From Alkalinema sp. FACHB-956 (lineage in GTDB: Bacteria > Cyanobacteriota > Cyanobacteriia > Leptolyngbyales > Leptolyngbyaceae), in the NCBI RefSeq assembly GCF_014697025.1, contig NZ_JACJRC010000018.1, positions 1-64,000 on the forward strand: a DNA stretch of 64,000 bases, given 5' to 3'. The translations under genes were made by a program, and so were the position numbers. Under the pieces are notes generated by a model. The model searched no databases, was not told the DNA's origin, and worked only from the letters and a program-made list of their open reading frames with translations. Positions 28,123 through 35,805 of this stretch are shown piece after piece (within the stretch, counting starts at the first letter, position 1; the number at the start of each line of letters is the position of its first letter).

Positions 28123-29916
28123 ATGAAACGTATTGCTGTTCTGGGAATGCCCAATACGGGTAAGTCCACATTTTTTAACCGCTTCACTGGTTCCCATGCT
28201 CACATTGGGAACTGGCCAGGAATCACTGTTGACTTAATGCTAGCCACGGTCAAGCTGGGCCATGAGTTAGCTGAAGTGGTTGATCTACCTGGCATCTATG
28301 ATTTACGGGGACTCTCCGAGGACGAGGCCGTTGTTCAACGATTTTTGGAAACAACTCCCGTTCATCTAGTCCTGGTTGTTTTGAATGCAACTCAGATCGA
28401 TCGCCAGATCTCCCTACCGCTCCAAGTGCTTCAACTGGGCGTACCCGTTGTATTGCTGTTGAACATGGTGGATGAAGCAGCGCGATTTGGGGTACGGGTC
28501 AACCCTGAGATTTTGTCCGATCGCTTGGGGATTCCTGTGTTTCCCATCAGTGCCAAGTATGGCGCAGGTTACCCAAAGGCGATCGAGGCGATCACAGAAG
28601 TGTTAGATCAGCAGGATCACCCCATTCAGGTCAACAACATCAGCCAGCAACTCCCTGCCGAACTCCCCTCTAACCGTACCCTCCAAACGCTATTAGCCGA
28701 CGCAGTGCAAATGCCCGCTCGCCTCTCCGATCGCTGGAGCAGTCGGCTCGATCGGATTTTATTGCATCCCATCCTGGGTTTACCCATCTTTTTCAGCGCG
28801 ATGTATCTGGTATTCCAGACCATTTACGCCATGGGTACCCCCCTCCAAGCAAGCCTAGGCGACGGCTTAGAGTGGTTAAAACTGAATGCCCTGGAGCCTC
28901 TTCTAGCAAACTTTCCTGCGTTTCTCAGGGGATTTCTAATTGATGGTGTCTATGAAGGCTTAGGAACCGTTGCAGCATTTCTCCCAGTCATTTTTCTGTT
29001 TTTTCTCTGCATGGCGATCGTGGAGGATAGCGGCTACCTGTCCCGCTCTGCATTCCTGATGGATGCCCTGATGGAACGATTGGGACTGGATGGGCGATCG
29101 TTTGTTATGTCCCTGATGGGATTTGGCTGTAATGTACCGGCTCTTTTAGGCACGCGGGTCATGCGATCGCCGGGACTCCGCATGTTATCCATGCTAGTGA
29201 TTCCCTTTTCATTGTGTTCTGCGCGATTGAATGTGTTTATCTTCATCACATCGGCCATGTTTGCCGCCACCATCGCGCCAACCGTTCTTTTTAGTTTATA
29301 TCTCATGAGTTTTGCAGCGGCAATCCTGACTGCTGCACTGTTTAAGGGAAAGTTCACGACCCAAGAGCCCCTGGTTTTAGAACTGCCTCCCTACCGTCTC
29401 CCAACGTTGAAGCAAATCCTAGTGCGAGCTTGGTGCGAAGTCAAACATTTTTGGATTTGGTCACGACGGTTCATTATTGTGGGAGTTATTGCAATTTGGC
29501 TCCTCAATAACCTACCCACCAATGTCCCCTCAGCCAGCAGTCAAACCCTATCAGGGCTACTGGGACAGACCTTACAACCGCTCTTTGCTCCCCTAGGAAT
29601 CAATGCCCAATTAACGATCGCCCTCTTTTTTGGATTTATTGCGAAAGAGATTGTCCTCGGGGGGTTAGCAGTTATTTACAGCCAAGCCGCAGAATCCGAC
29701 CTAGCCGGGACGATCGCCCAGCAAATCGATTGGGTACAAGCCTACAGCTTTATGCTCTTTACGTTGCTGTATATTCCCTGTCTATCCACGATCGCCGTGT
29801 TGAAAAATGAAGCGAAAAGCCTGCGGTTTGCCCTACTATCCGTCGGATGGTCCCTCGGATTGGCTTGGATAGCCAGTTTTGTCTTCTACCAAGGAGCACG
29901 GGCATTAGGGTTCTAG
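28123..29916 (+). CDS. feoB: Ferrous iron transporter FeoB
   Basis: 597 residues. N-terminal G-protein domain with G1 GMPNTGKST (residues 8-16), G3 DLPG and G4 NMVD, followed by a helical linker and a membrane domain of about eight segments, including SGYLSRSAFLMDALM and the GFGCNVPALLGTR block with the conserved cysteine of the Fe(II) path. It imports Fe(II), which dominates under anoxia, matching the fermentation and low-oxygen genes nearby. The protein is shorter than E. coli FeoB (about 770) mainly in loops and C-terminus. Confidence 0.95.
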   Translation: MKRIAVLGMPNTGKSTFFNRFTGSHAHIGNWPGITVDLMLATVKLGHELAEVVDLPGIYDLRGLSEDEAVVQRFLETTPVHLVLVVLNATQIDRQISLPLQVLQLGVPVVLLLNMVDEAARFGVRVNPEILSDRLGIPVFPISAKYGAGYPKAIEAITEVLDQQDHPIQVNNISQQLPAELPSNRTLQTLLADAVQMPARLSDRWSSRLDRILLHPILGLPIFFSAMYLVFQTIYAMGTPLQASLGDGLEWLKLNALEPLLANFPAFLRGFLIDGVYEGLGTVAAFLPVIFLFFLCMAIVEDSGYLSRSAFLMDALMERLGLDGRSFVMSLMGFGCNVPALLGTRVMRSPGLRMLSMLVIPFSLCSARLNVFIFITSAMFAATIAPTVLFSLYLMSFAAAILTAALFKGKFTTQEPLVLELPPYRLPTLKQILVRAWCEVKHFWIWSRRFIIVGVIAIWLLNNLPTNVPSASSQTLSGLLGQTLQPLFAPLGINAQLTIALFFGFIAKEIVLGGLAVIYSQAAESDLAGTIAQQIDWVQAYSFMLFTLLYIPCLSTIAVLKNEAKSLRFALLSVGWSLGLAWIASFVFYQGARALGF

Positions 29917-29941
29917 AACAGATACAACACCGATCGGGGCC

Positions 29942-30520
29942 TTATTCTGCGATCGGAGTTTCTAGCACTACATCTTCGTAAAATACATCGACTGAAAGGG
30001 TTAGCCCGATACTGGTCAGGGTAAAGGTTTCGCCCTCACCATAGGCCGTAAACTCCCACACCCCAGCAGCATTACGACGAAAAATTTCAACCGATTTCAG
30101 TTCCGAACTCACTAATCCATATTCCTGAAGACTCTCTAAGTTCCGATAGAGACGGAATTTAGCCCCCCGATCGTAGGCTTCTGTGCTGGGTGACAGCACT
30201 TCCATAATTAAGCAGGGAAATTGGATATATTGTTTGGCGACGCGATCGCGATCGTCACAGCTAACACTAATGTCGGGATAGGTGAATGGCCCCGCTTCAC
30301 TTATTGCAACTTTGGCATCTGAGTTTCTCACTTTACAAGAACCGGTCAAATGCTGTTTGATCGCAGTCGCAATATTGAGAGCAATGTCGGCATGGGGAAG
30401 AGTTCTACCCGTCATCGCGTAAACTTCTCCATCGAAGTACTCATAGCGCTCCGGTTGTTGCTCCTCCCAGACCAAATATTCCTGAGGCGTAAAACGAGGT
30501 AGATCACGAGCTGCAACCAT
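29942..30520 (-). CDS. Uma2-family endonuclease-like protein
   Basis: About 192 residues. Typical Uma2 (DUF820) features: FTPQEYLVWEEQQPERYEYFDGEVYAM, PDISVSCDDRD, and IMEVLSPSTEAYDRGAKFRLYRN, the PD-(D/E)xK-like core. These proteins are numerous in cyanobacteria, and their function is unproven. I prefer ATG 30520 (MVAARDLPRF), which matches the usual start and has AGGAGC about 10 bases upstream; ATG 30544 would add eight residues. Convergent with feoB. Confidence 0.85.
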   Translation of the reverse strand: MVAARDLPRFTPQEYLVWEEQQPERYEYFDGEVYAMTGRTLPHADIALNIATAIKQHLTGSCKVRNSDAKVAISEAGPFTYPDISVSCDDRDRVAKQYIQFPCLIMEVLSPSTEAYDRGAKFRLYRNLESLQEYGLVSSELKSVEIFRRNAAGVWEFTAYGEGETFTLTSIGLTLSVDVFYEDVVLETPIAE

Positions 30521-30681
30521 AGACAAAGAAGCTCCTGAATTCATTTATATCGTTTATTGTAGAGGCTAACGATCGTCTTGACTACGCTACCCCCTTCGTC
30601 CAGCGATACCAGAATCCAATTCAGCAATCTTGATGCAGTAGTCCTTATCCCTTTCTCCCAAACAGTTGCCCTGAGCCAAAT

Positions 30682-31665
30682 TTAGGTCAAAGTAAAGCTG
30701 GGTGAAGGGCCAAAAATGCGATCGGTTAACTTCACATACCAAGCCGCAGCCTGAACCTGAATAATGTAAGCCATGGCAATAATTAAAGCAATTTCAGAGC
30801 CCTGCTCTTTCCCAAAGGCCGTCATCGCGATCGCAAGGGCAATGGACAAATTACGCATGACCGTGCCATACACTAAAGCAATCGCATCTCCCCGTTGAAA
30901 GAACATCTTACCTACAACTGTACTGATTAAAAAATTTGCAACATATAAAATTGCCAAAGGAATCAGAAAAGATAACAAGATACCAGGGTTGCTAACAATA
31001 CTCTTCGCTTTGAGAGCCATGGCAACAAAGACAATCCCTAAAACCCCGATCGTCGAAAAACTGGGAAACTTCTCTTTGAGATTTTTTTGATACTTATCCA
31101 TTCTCACAATGCGAATTAGGATAAGCCGCGTGGCAATCCCCAAAATCATCGGCAGAAATACAATGATAATAATTTGTCGGAAAATATCCATAAGGGGAAT
31201 TTCGATCGCGGCTCCCATCAGCCACTTCGCATAAAACGGAGTCGCCAGTGAACCTAGGATTAAACCCACCACCGTCATTTTGACCGCAGCACTCAGATTG
31301 CCCTTCGCAAAGCCTGTCCAGGAAATGGTCATTCCACTAGTGGGTAACAGCGAAGCCAACAGTAGCCCCAACAGCACCAAAGGCTGCCCATGGAAAAACA
31401 GTTGGCCAATTCCAAAAGCCATAAATGGGATAACAGCAAAATTGATCAACTGCGTCACGAATTGAAGCTTAAAATCTCCTCCCGTCAACACTTTTTGAAT
31501 TTGCAAATTGATCATCATGGGATAGACCATGAGGAACGTTAGCGGAATCACCCAAGCCTTCAGTGGATCTGGGTTCACCACTACGCCTATGACAATTCCT
31601 GCAATCATACAAATGGGAATCGACCAAACCAAATTTTTCTGAAGCAGCCCTAAAAATTTCCACAC
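30682..31665 (-). CDS. Bile-acid:sodium symporter / ACR3-type permease
   Basis: About 327 residues with about ten hydrophobic segments (for example IPICMIAGIVIGVVV, FVTQLINFAVIPFMAFG). The LLPTSGMTISWTGFAKGN and TVMRNLSIALAIAMTAFG blocks place it in the BASS/ACR3 superfamily, which includes arsenite exporters and organic-anion:sodium symporters. Substrate is not decidable. GTG 31665 is chosen since AGGAGGG lies 8 bases upstream; the open frame continues 22 residues further. It follows the DUF302 gene on the same strand (115 bp), so the two are likely cotranscribed from the operator region at 32.3 kb. Confidence 0.8.
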   Translation of the reverse strand: MWKFLGLLQKNLVWSIPICMIAGIVIGVVVNPDPLKAWVIPLTFLMVYPMMINLQIQKVLTGGDFKLQFVTQLINFAVIPFMAFGIGQLFFHGQPLVLLGLLLASLLPTSGMTISWTGFAKGNLSAAVKMTVVGLILGSLATPFYAKWLMGAAIEIPLMDIFRQIIIIVFLPMILGIATRLILIRIVRMDKYQKNLKEKFPSFSTIGVLGIVFVAMALKAKSIVSNPGILLSFLIPLAILYVANFLISTVVGKMFFQRGDAIALVYGTVMRNLSIALAIAMTAFGKEQGSEIALIIAMAYIIQVQAAAWYVKLTDRIFGPSPSFTLT

Positions 31666-31780
31666 AATAGTTGCCCTCCTGTAGCATGGGTCAACTGCTG
31701 ACCATTCAGTCAACCCAAGGTTAATGATCAATCCGTGACTTCTGTAAAGGCGCTAGTCAAGGCGCTAGTGAATTCGTCAT

Positions 31781-32191
31781 TTATGCCGGAAGCGAAGCAT
31801 TTTGCCTTAACCGCTCCATCACAGCCTGCATAATTTGACTCCCTTCGTTAGCAATCACTTGAGCATGGGGATCAGTAATCGCTAGAAACATCATCTTAGG
31901 ATCAACCGCAGACACCTCAATTTGGCCGTTTTCCTGTTCCTGAACAACAACATTACAAGGGTAAAAGACACCCGCCTTATCATCGGTCTGCAACATCCGA
32001 TAGGCGATTTTGGGATGGCAAGCGCCTAGGATTTTGTAACGGCGGAAATCAACATCCAGCTTTTTCTTAAAGGCCGCTTGGACATCAATCTCGGTCAGAA
32101 TCCCCATCCCTTCCGCCTGAAGCGCTGCGGTCACCTGCGCGATCGCGTCATCAAAGGTGCAATTCAAAGTTTGACTGAAGTGATAAGCCAT
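31781..32191 (-). CDS. DUF302-domain protein
   Basis: 136 residues. The family is recognised by FDDAIAQVTAALQAEGMGILTEIDVQAAF, ILGACHPKIAYRML and PCNVVVQEQENGQIEVSAVDP. Biochemical function is unknown; DUF302 genes are often found beside sulfur-oxidation or metal-resistance genes. No signal peptide, so cytoplasmic. It starts next to the operator-like sequences at 32297-32330 and is divergent from the haem-protein gene. Confidence 0.85.
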   Translation of the reverse strand: MAYHFSQTLNCTFDDAIAQVTAALQAEGMGILTEIDVQAAFKKKLDVDFRRYKILGACHPKIAYRMLQTDDKAGVFYPCNVVVQEQENGQIEVSAVDPKMMFLAITDPHAQVIANEGSQIMQAVMERLRQNASLPA

Positions 32192-32296
32192 CGGTTATAG
32201 CCTAATGAGCGTGAACAATTGTCAACTATATTAAGGAGCTGAGTGAAAGGTCTAAGGAATTCGCCCGGTAAGAATCAGACTTCACCAGCTAGTTGA

Positions 32297-32316
32297 TAAT
32301 ATAACTAAATAGTTGT
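32297..32316. promoter_or_regulatory. Operator-like motif, copy 1 (DUF302 / haem protein)
   Basis: TAATATAACTAAATAGTTGT lies between the divergent DUF302 and haem-protein genes. Its core ATAAC...GTTgT is an imperfect inverted repeat. The same 20-mer, 17 of 20 identical, is found at 44632-44651 upstream of the sulfide:quinone oxidoreductase. A dimeric repressor site is the natural reading. Confidence 0.6.
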
Positions 32317-32330
32317 AGAATGCAACTATT
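32308..32330. promoter_or_regulatory. Second inverted repeat overlapping the operator-like motif
   Basis: AATAGTTG (32308-32315) pairs with CAACTATT (32323-32330) across 7 bases. Together with AGTT at 32291 and AACT at 32303, the stretch 32290-32330 holds four alternating TAGTT/AACTA half-sites, as for a regulator binding more than one dimer. Confidence 0.55.
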
Positions 32331-32419
32331 GAATTCAATCTCTTCAGAAATAACCTGTGGGCAGCCATGACTTGCGGGTAATTTCCCTACTTAGCAGCAT
32401 TACATCGAGGCATCCCACC

Positions 32420-33085
32420 ATGGTCAACGAGTTTTCCCAATTTTCTTTGAGGCTACTGTTTGGGATGGTGATTATTCTCGGGATCATTTGCTGGATCATC
32501 CCAGCACCCGCTTGGGCTATAGAAGCTTCGATCGCCCAGTCCGTACCGCCGATCGTCACCAATCCAGCTGAGTTAACCAAAGCCATTCAAGCGATCGAGG
32601 ACTTAGATCAGATGCGATCGGGACTTGCTTCTACGTTGGAAGGACACACCGAAGAACCAACCCTGGAAACGATGAAAGAAGTTTGCCGTCCCGTAGGTAT
32701 GCAGGCGCAACGACTCAGCCAAGAAAACGGTTGGCAGGTCAAGCAAATAGCCGATAAATATCGCAATCCCGATCATGCGCCGGACAGTTCCCAGGCACGC
32801 CAAGCCTTAGCAACCTTTAGAAAAAATCCGGACTTAATGGGATTTTGGGAACATGCAACAATCAACGGGCAAGCAGGCACTCGTTACTATCGCCGCATTA
32901 ATGTAGAAGCCAGTTGCCTCGCCTGTCACGGACAGAAAAATCAACGGCCTCAGTTTATTCAAGAGAAGTATCTCGACGATCGCGCCTATGATTTCAACGT
33001 GGGCGACCTACGCGGCATGTATTCCGTTTTCATGCCTGATCTGAAAGCCGCCATTCAATCCGCATTACAAGACGGGATTCAGTAA
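32420..33085 (+). CDS. Secreted Tll0287-like (DUF3365) c-type haem protein
   Basis: About 221 residues. A signal peptide or membrane anchor (LRLLFGMVIILGIICWIIPAPAWA) precedes a domain ending with the haem-c motif CLACH (C166, C169, H170). The fold is like cyanobacterial Tll0287, a haem protein with a PAS-like arrangement whose role (redox sensing or electron transfer) is open. The DFNVGDLRGMYSV block after the haem site is typical of DUF3365. I chose ATG 32420 (MVNEFSQF); a GTG at 32357 would give a longer N-terminus. It starts a plus-strand series of secreted proteins and shares its control region with the DUF302 gene. Confidence 0.8.
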   Translation: MVNEFSQFSLRLLFGMVIILGIICWIIPAPAWAIEASIAQSVPPIVTNPAELTKAIQAIEDLDQMRSGLASTLEGHTEEPTLETMKEVCRPVGMQAQRLSQENGWQVKQIADKYRNPDHAPDSSQARQALATFRKNPDLMGFWEHATINGQAGTRYYRRINVEASCLACHGQKNQRPQFIQEKYLDDRAYDFNVGDLRGMYSVFMPDLKAAIQSALQDGIQ

Positions 33086-33225
33086 GCGATTCAGTAAATG
33101 ATTTAGTCAAGGTTCCAGCCAAGATTCTCGATCAATTGATACGAATTCAATCAGACTTTCCCCAGTTAGTCATCCGTAGTCATTTGTTCTTGCTGTCAAT
33201 GATTTCTTAAAACGTACTTCCATCG

Positions 33226-33771
33226 ATGTCTAAGCAATTCTCTCTCTGGTTACGCTCCATAATCGCGATCGTCATCATCACTGTAATTACATTGACCACA
33301 GTTTTAGGCTTCATCCCAACCTTACCCGCGATCGCAGCCATCCAGCAATTTGAGGAACAACCGGGTCAAACCGTCTACCAAACCAGACACCCACTCAAGG
33401 ATCAACAAGGTCGCACCTGGCAAGCGATCGCCTTTAAGCGCATTAAACCCGATGGAGCCACCGTCTTGAATTTCAGACTGGCAGGATTCCCCGGCAGCGT
33501 TCGGATCGATCGCACCCAGCCCCTACAATTCCGCAATTCCTTTGGCGAGATCCTCACCGCTGAGGACGCCTCTAGTCAAATGTTTAGCAATACCAACGCA
33601 CCGGAACCCCACATTGGACAATACAACCTACAACCGATTGTGTCTGATTTACGACTAGAGCTGCCTTGGCGCATAACCCTACCCACAGAATCCGGTAATG
33701 CCATCACATTCGCCTTACCCGCCACATTCCTAGCCGATTGGAGAACGTTGGATCAGCAAACCAAGGATTAG
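33226..33771 (+). CDS. DUF3122-like secreted protein
   Basis: 181 residues with an N-terminal hydrophobic segment (SIIAIVIITVITLTTVLGF) and cleavage-like ALA-type site (LPAIAAIQQF), then a beta-rich domain. The DUF3122 assignment, a family largely limited to cyanobacteria, rests on general pattern and context. Function is unknown. It lies between two other secreted proteins in the same orientation, in a possible operon from 32420 to 35183. Confidence 0.6.
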   Translation: MSKQFSLWLRSIIAIVIITVITLTTVLGFIPTLPAIAAIQQFEEQPGQTVYQTRHPLKDQQGRTWQAIAFKRIKPDGATVLNFRLAGFPGSVRIDRTQPLQFRNSFGEILTAEDASSQMFSNTNAPEPHIGQYNLQPIVSDLRLELPWRITLPTESGNAITFALPATFLADWRTLDQQTKD

Positions 33772-33883
33772 AGTCAGCAGCCGGTCATCACAAGTCGGTC
33801 ATCGTTGATTCACCCGCAATCCATCACTTTTACGATCGTGCATCCATCCCCTAGCAAACATTCTTCCAACCCTGGAGATCAGC

Positions 33884-34399
33884 ATGAATTCCTACCGCCT
33901 ACAGTATGGATTAACCGCTAGTTTTTCCGTTTTCGCGATCGGGTTAATGGTTTCTGCCACCTCACCCACCACCACCATGAGCGCCGCTAGTCCGCCCCTA
34001 GATGCAAAAACCCACCAGGCCATGATTGATGCCATCAACGATGAGTTTCATGCACGCGCTTTCTACACCGCAGTCATCCAGAAATTTGGGACTCTCCGTC
34101 CTTTTAGCAACATTGTCCAAGCGGAAAATCGCCATGTTCAGCACTGGGAAACGCTTTTCCAACGCTATGGAATCCCCATCCCCCAGGACACCTTTGCCGA
34201 TCGAGTAGACGCCCCGCAAACCTTGCGACAAGCCTGTCAAATGGGCATCGATGCTGAAATTGCCAACATCAAACTGTACGACAATTTTTTAAATTTTGTT
34301 CAACAGACTGATTTGCGGGATCTCTTCACACAATTACGTTCCGTTTCCGAAAACAACCATAAACCGGCGTTTGAGCGTTGTCTACAACGACAATCTTAA
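33884..34399 (+). CDS. Secreted ferritin-like (DUF2202-type) protein
   Basis: 171 residues. After a signal peptide-like segment (FSVFAIGLMVSATSP), four helices carry the acidic and histidine residues of a ferritin-like di-iron bundle: NDEFHARAFYTAV, AENRHVQHWETLF, DAEIANIKLYDNF and SENNHKPAFERC. The E-x-x-H pairs in helices 2 and 4 could bind two metal ions. Family role is unclear; metal binding or peroxide handling in the periplasm is plausible. Confidence 0.75.
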   Translation: MNSYRLQYGLTASFSVFAIGLMVSATSPTTTMSAASPPLDAKTHQAMIDAINDEFHARAFYTAVIQKFGTLRPFSNIVQAENRHVQHWETLFQRYGIPIPQDTFADRVDAPQTLRQACQMGIDAEIANIKLYDNFLNFVQQTDLRDLFTQLRSVSENNHKPAFERCLQRQS

Positions 34400-34466
34400 C
34401 AACGCCCCTCTTAACGTTGATCCTGACTTCAATCACGATTCCTTAACTACCTACGGGAGAACACCC

Positions 34467-35183
34467 ATGCCATCCACGATCGCATCCACCTCAACCCACC
34501 ACCAACCCAACCAACCGCCAGCCCTCCCAGAAATTCCCCCCGGCTATCTTAATGTCATGGGCTATGTAGATAACTCCGAAGTCAATGGCCCTGGGGTGCG
34601 GGCCGTCCTGTGGGTACAGGGCTGTGGACGGCATTGTCCGGGCTGCTTCAATTCCCATTCTTGGCCCTTTGAGATTAACCAATTGGTGAGTGTGGACGAA
34701 GTGGTGCGCCAGGTTCTGCGCGAACCTCGCAACCAAGGCATCACCTTTTCCGGTGGCGAACCCTTTAAGCAAGCAGTGGCCTTAGCCCAGGTCGCTAAAC
34801 AACTGAAGGCGCAAGGATTGACCGTAATGTCCTTTACAGGCTTTACGCTGGAACAATTGCGATCGCGCCAAGCCCCAGTGGGTAGTCAGGACTTACTCGA
34901 CCAGTTAGACATTCTCATTGATGGCCCCTACGTTGCCTCCCAGGCCATTCATTCCCCCAATTCCCCCGTCTCCTCTAGCAATCAACGGGTGCATGTGTTT
35001 AACCCAGCGCTACAACATCAAATTGACTGGGCCAGCGACGCAGTAGAAATCCATATTTTGCAAGATGGTCAGCGGATTATCACAGGCTATCGCGGCCACA
35101 TGGCTTTCTCCGAGTCGGAAGATGAATCTGGAATGGCATTCCAATCTGAGCGGGGATCTCATTCCGCCACTGCTCCAGCTTAA
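34467..35183 (+). CDS. Radical-SAM activase-like protein (NrdG/4Fe-4S single-cluster type)
   Basis: About 238 residues. The radical-SAM cluster motif CxxxCxxC is intact (CGRHCPGC) after VLWVQG, followed by the GGEPF SAM-binding block, TGFTLEQL and DILIDGPYV. This matches glycyl-radical-enzyme activases such as anaerobic ribonucleotide reductase activase NrdG. No NrdD or pyruvate-formate lyase is in the window, so the partner is elsewhere or it has another role. ATG 34467 has GGGAGA 6 bases upstream; the longer open frame would overlap the DUF2202 gene. Its stop codon overlaps the end of the convergent NUDIX gene by 4 bases. Confidence 0.8.
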   Translation: MPSTIASTSTHHQPNQPPALPEIPPGYLNVMGYVDNSEVNGPGVRAVLWVQGCGRHCPGCFNSHSWPFEINQLVSVDEVVRQVLREPRNQGITFSGGEPFKQAVALAQVAKQLKAQGLTVMSFTGFTLEQLRSRQAPVGSQDLLDQLDILIDGPYVASQAIHSPNSPVSSSNQRVHVFNPALQHQIDWASDAVEIHILQDGQRIITGYRGHMAFSESEDESGMAFQSERGSHSATAPA

Positions 35184-35764
35184 ATCCGTTGCATCAAGTA
35201 CCATTCCTGTAAGACCGATCGACATTGCAGACAGGTTAAATCCTGGAGCAGCGATCGCAGCCCCTTTGCCTCGATCGGATAACGCAGGATGGAGCCAACA
35301 GTATTTGCAGGATTTAATGCTGAAGCTGAAGCCGTTGTAATTTCTGCAACCCATCCATAGAGCCTTTGGTTAGAAAACGAGCTATTAATTGCCCAGCCTT
35401 GGGAATTCAGCGGTTCTAGGGTTGCGATCGCAGCCGCAGGAATCCCCAATTCCCGGAGCAGAATGTCGTAGGCCGTTTCCCGCAAATCAGCCCCTAGTGG
35501 CAGTCGTCCCCCCGGAAAATCTAATGTCGCTTGGCTAACACCGGGACGGTAGCTTGGTTGGGGCAACAGAAACTGCTGATCTTGAATCGGAATCACGATC
35601 AGAGAATCAGCCTTTTCGACTCGCCAATATTCCAGGTAATTCCCTTGATGATCCTGGAGATGTTCGCCAATCACCGTTAACCAACGGGACTGGATTTCAA
35701 CAAAGCGATCGTGGATTTTCCAGGGCACAGTATTAAGATTCGTTGACTGTGTTGCGTTGTTCAT
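35180..35764 (-). CDS. NUDIX-fold protein with degenerate catalytic box
   Basis: 194 residues with the ADP-ribose pyrophosphatase-like layout (WKIHDRFVEIQSRWLTVIGEHL... VIPIQDQQFLLPQPSYRPG). In the NUDIX box (GX5EX7REUXEEXGU) the segment GRLPLGADLRETAYDILLRE keeps the first glycine and the last glutamate but has A for E, D-I for R-E and R for E. Most metal-binding acids are lost, so it is probably not a normal hydrolase and may bind a nucleotide as a regulator. Its 3' end overlaps the radical-SAM gene. No ribosome binding site is visible. Confidence 0.75.
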   Translation of the reverse strand: MNNATQSTNLNTVPWKIHDRFVEIQSRWLTVIGEHLQDHQGNYLEYWRVEKADSLIVIPIQDQQFLLPQPSYRPGVSQATLDFPGGRLPLGADLRETAYDILLRELGIPAAAIATLEPLNSQGWAINSSFSNQRLYGWVAEITTASASALNPANTVGSILRYPIEAKGLRSLLQDLTCLQCRSVLQEWYLMQRI

Positions 35765-35805
35765 TGGATTTACGGTTTTCTGGTGTTAGGAAGGAGTCCT
35801 GTATT

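Noticed and set aside
29930-29956. CCGATCG / CGATCGG hairpin between feoB and the Uma2 gene
   Set aside because: The stem is made of HIP1-type GATCG sequence, has a 13-base loop and no T run, so I do not call it a terminator.
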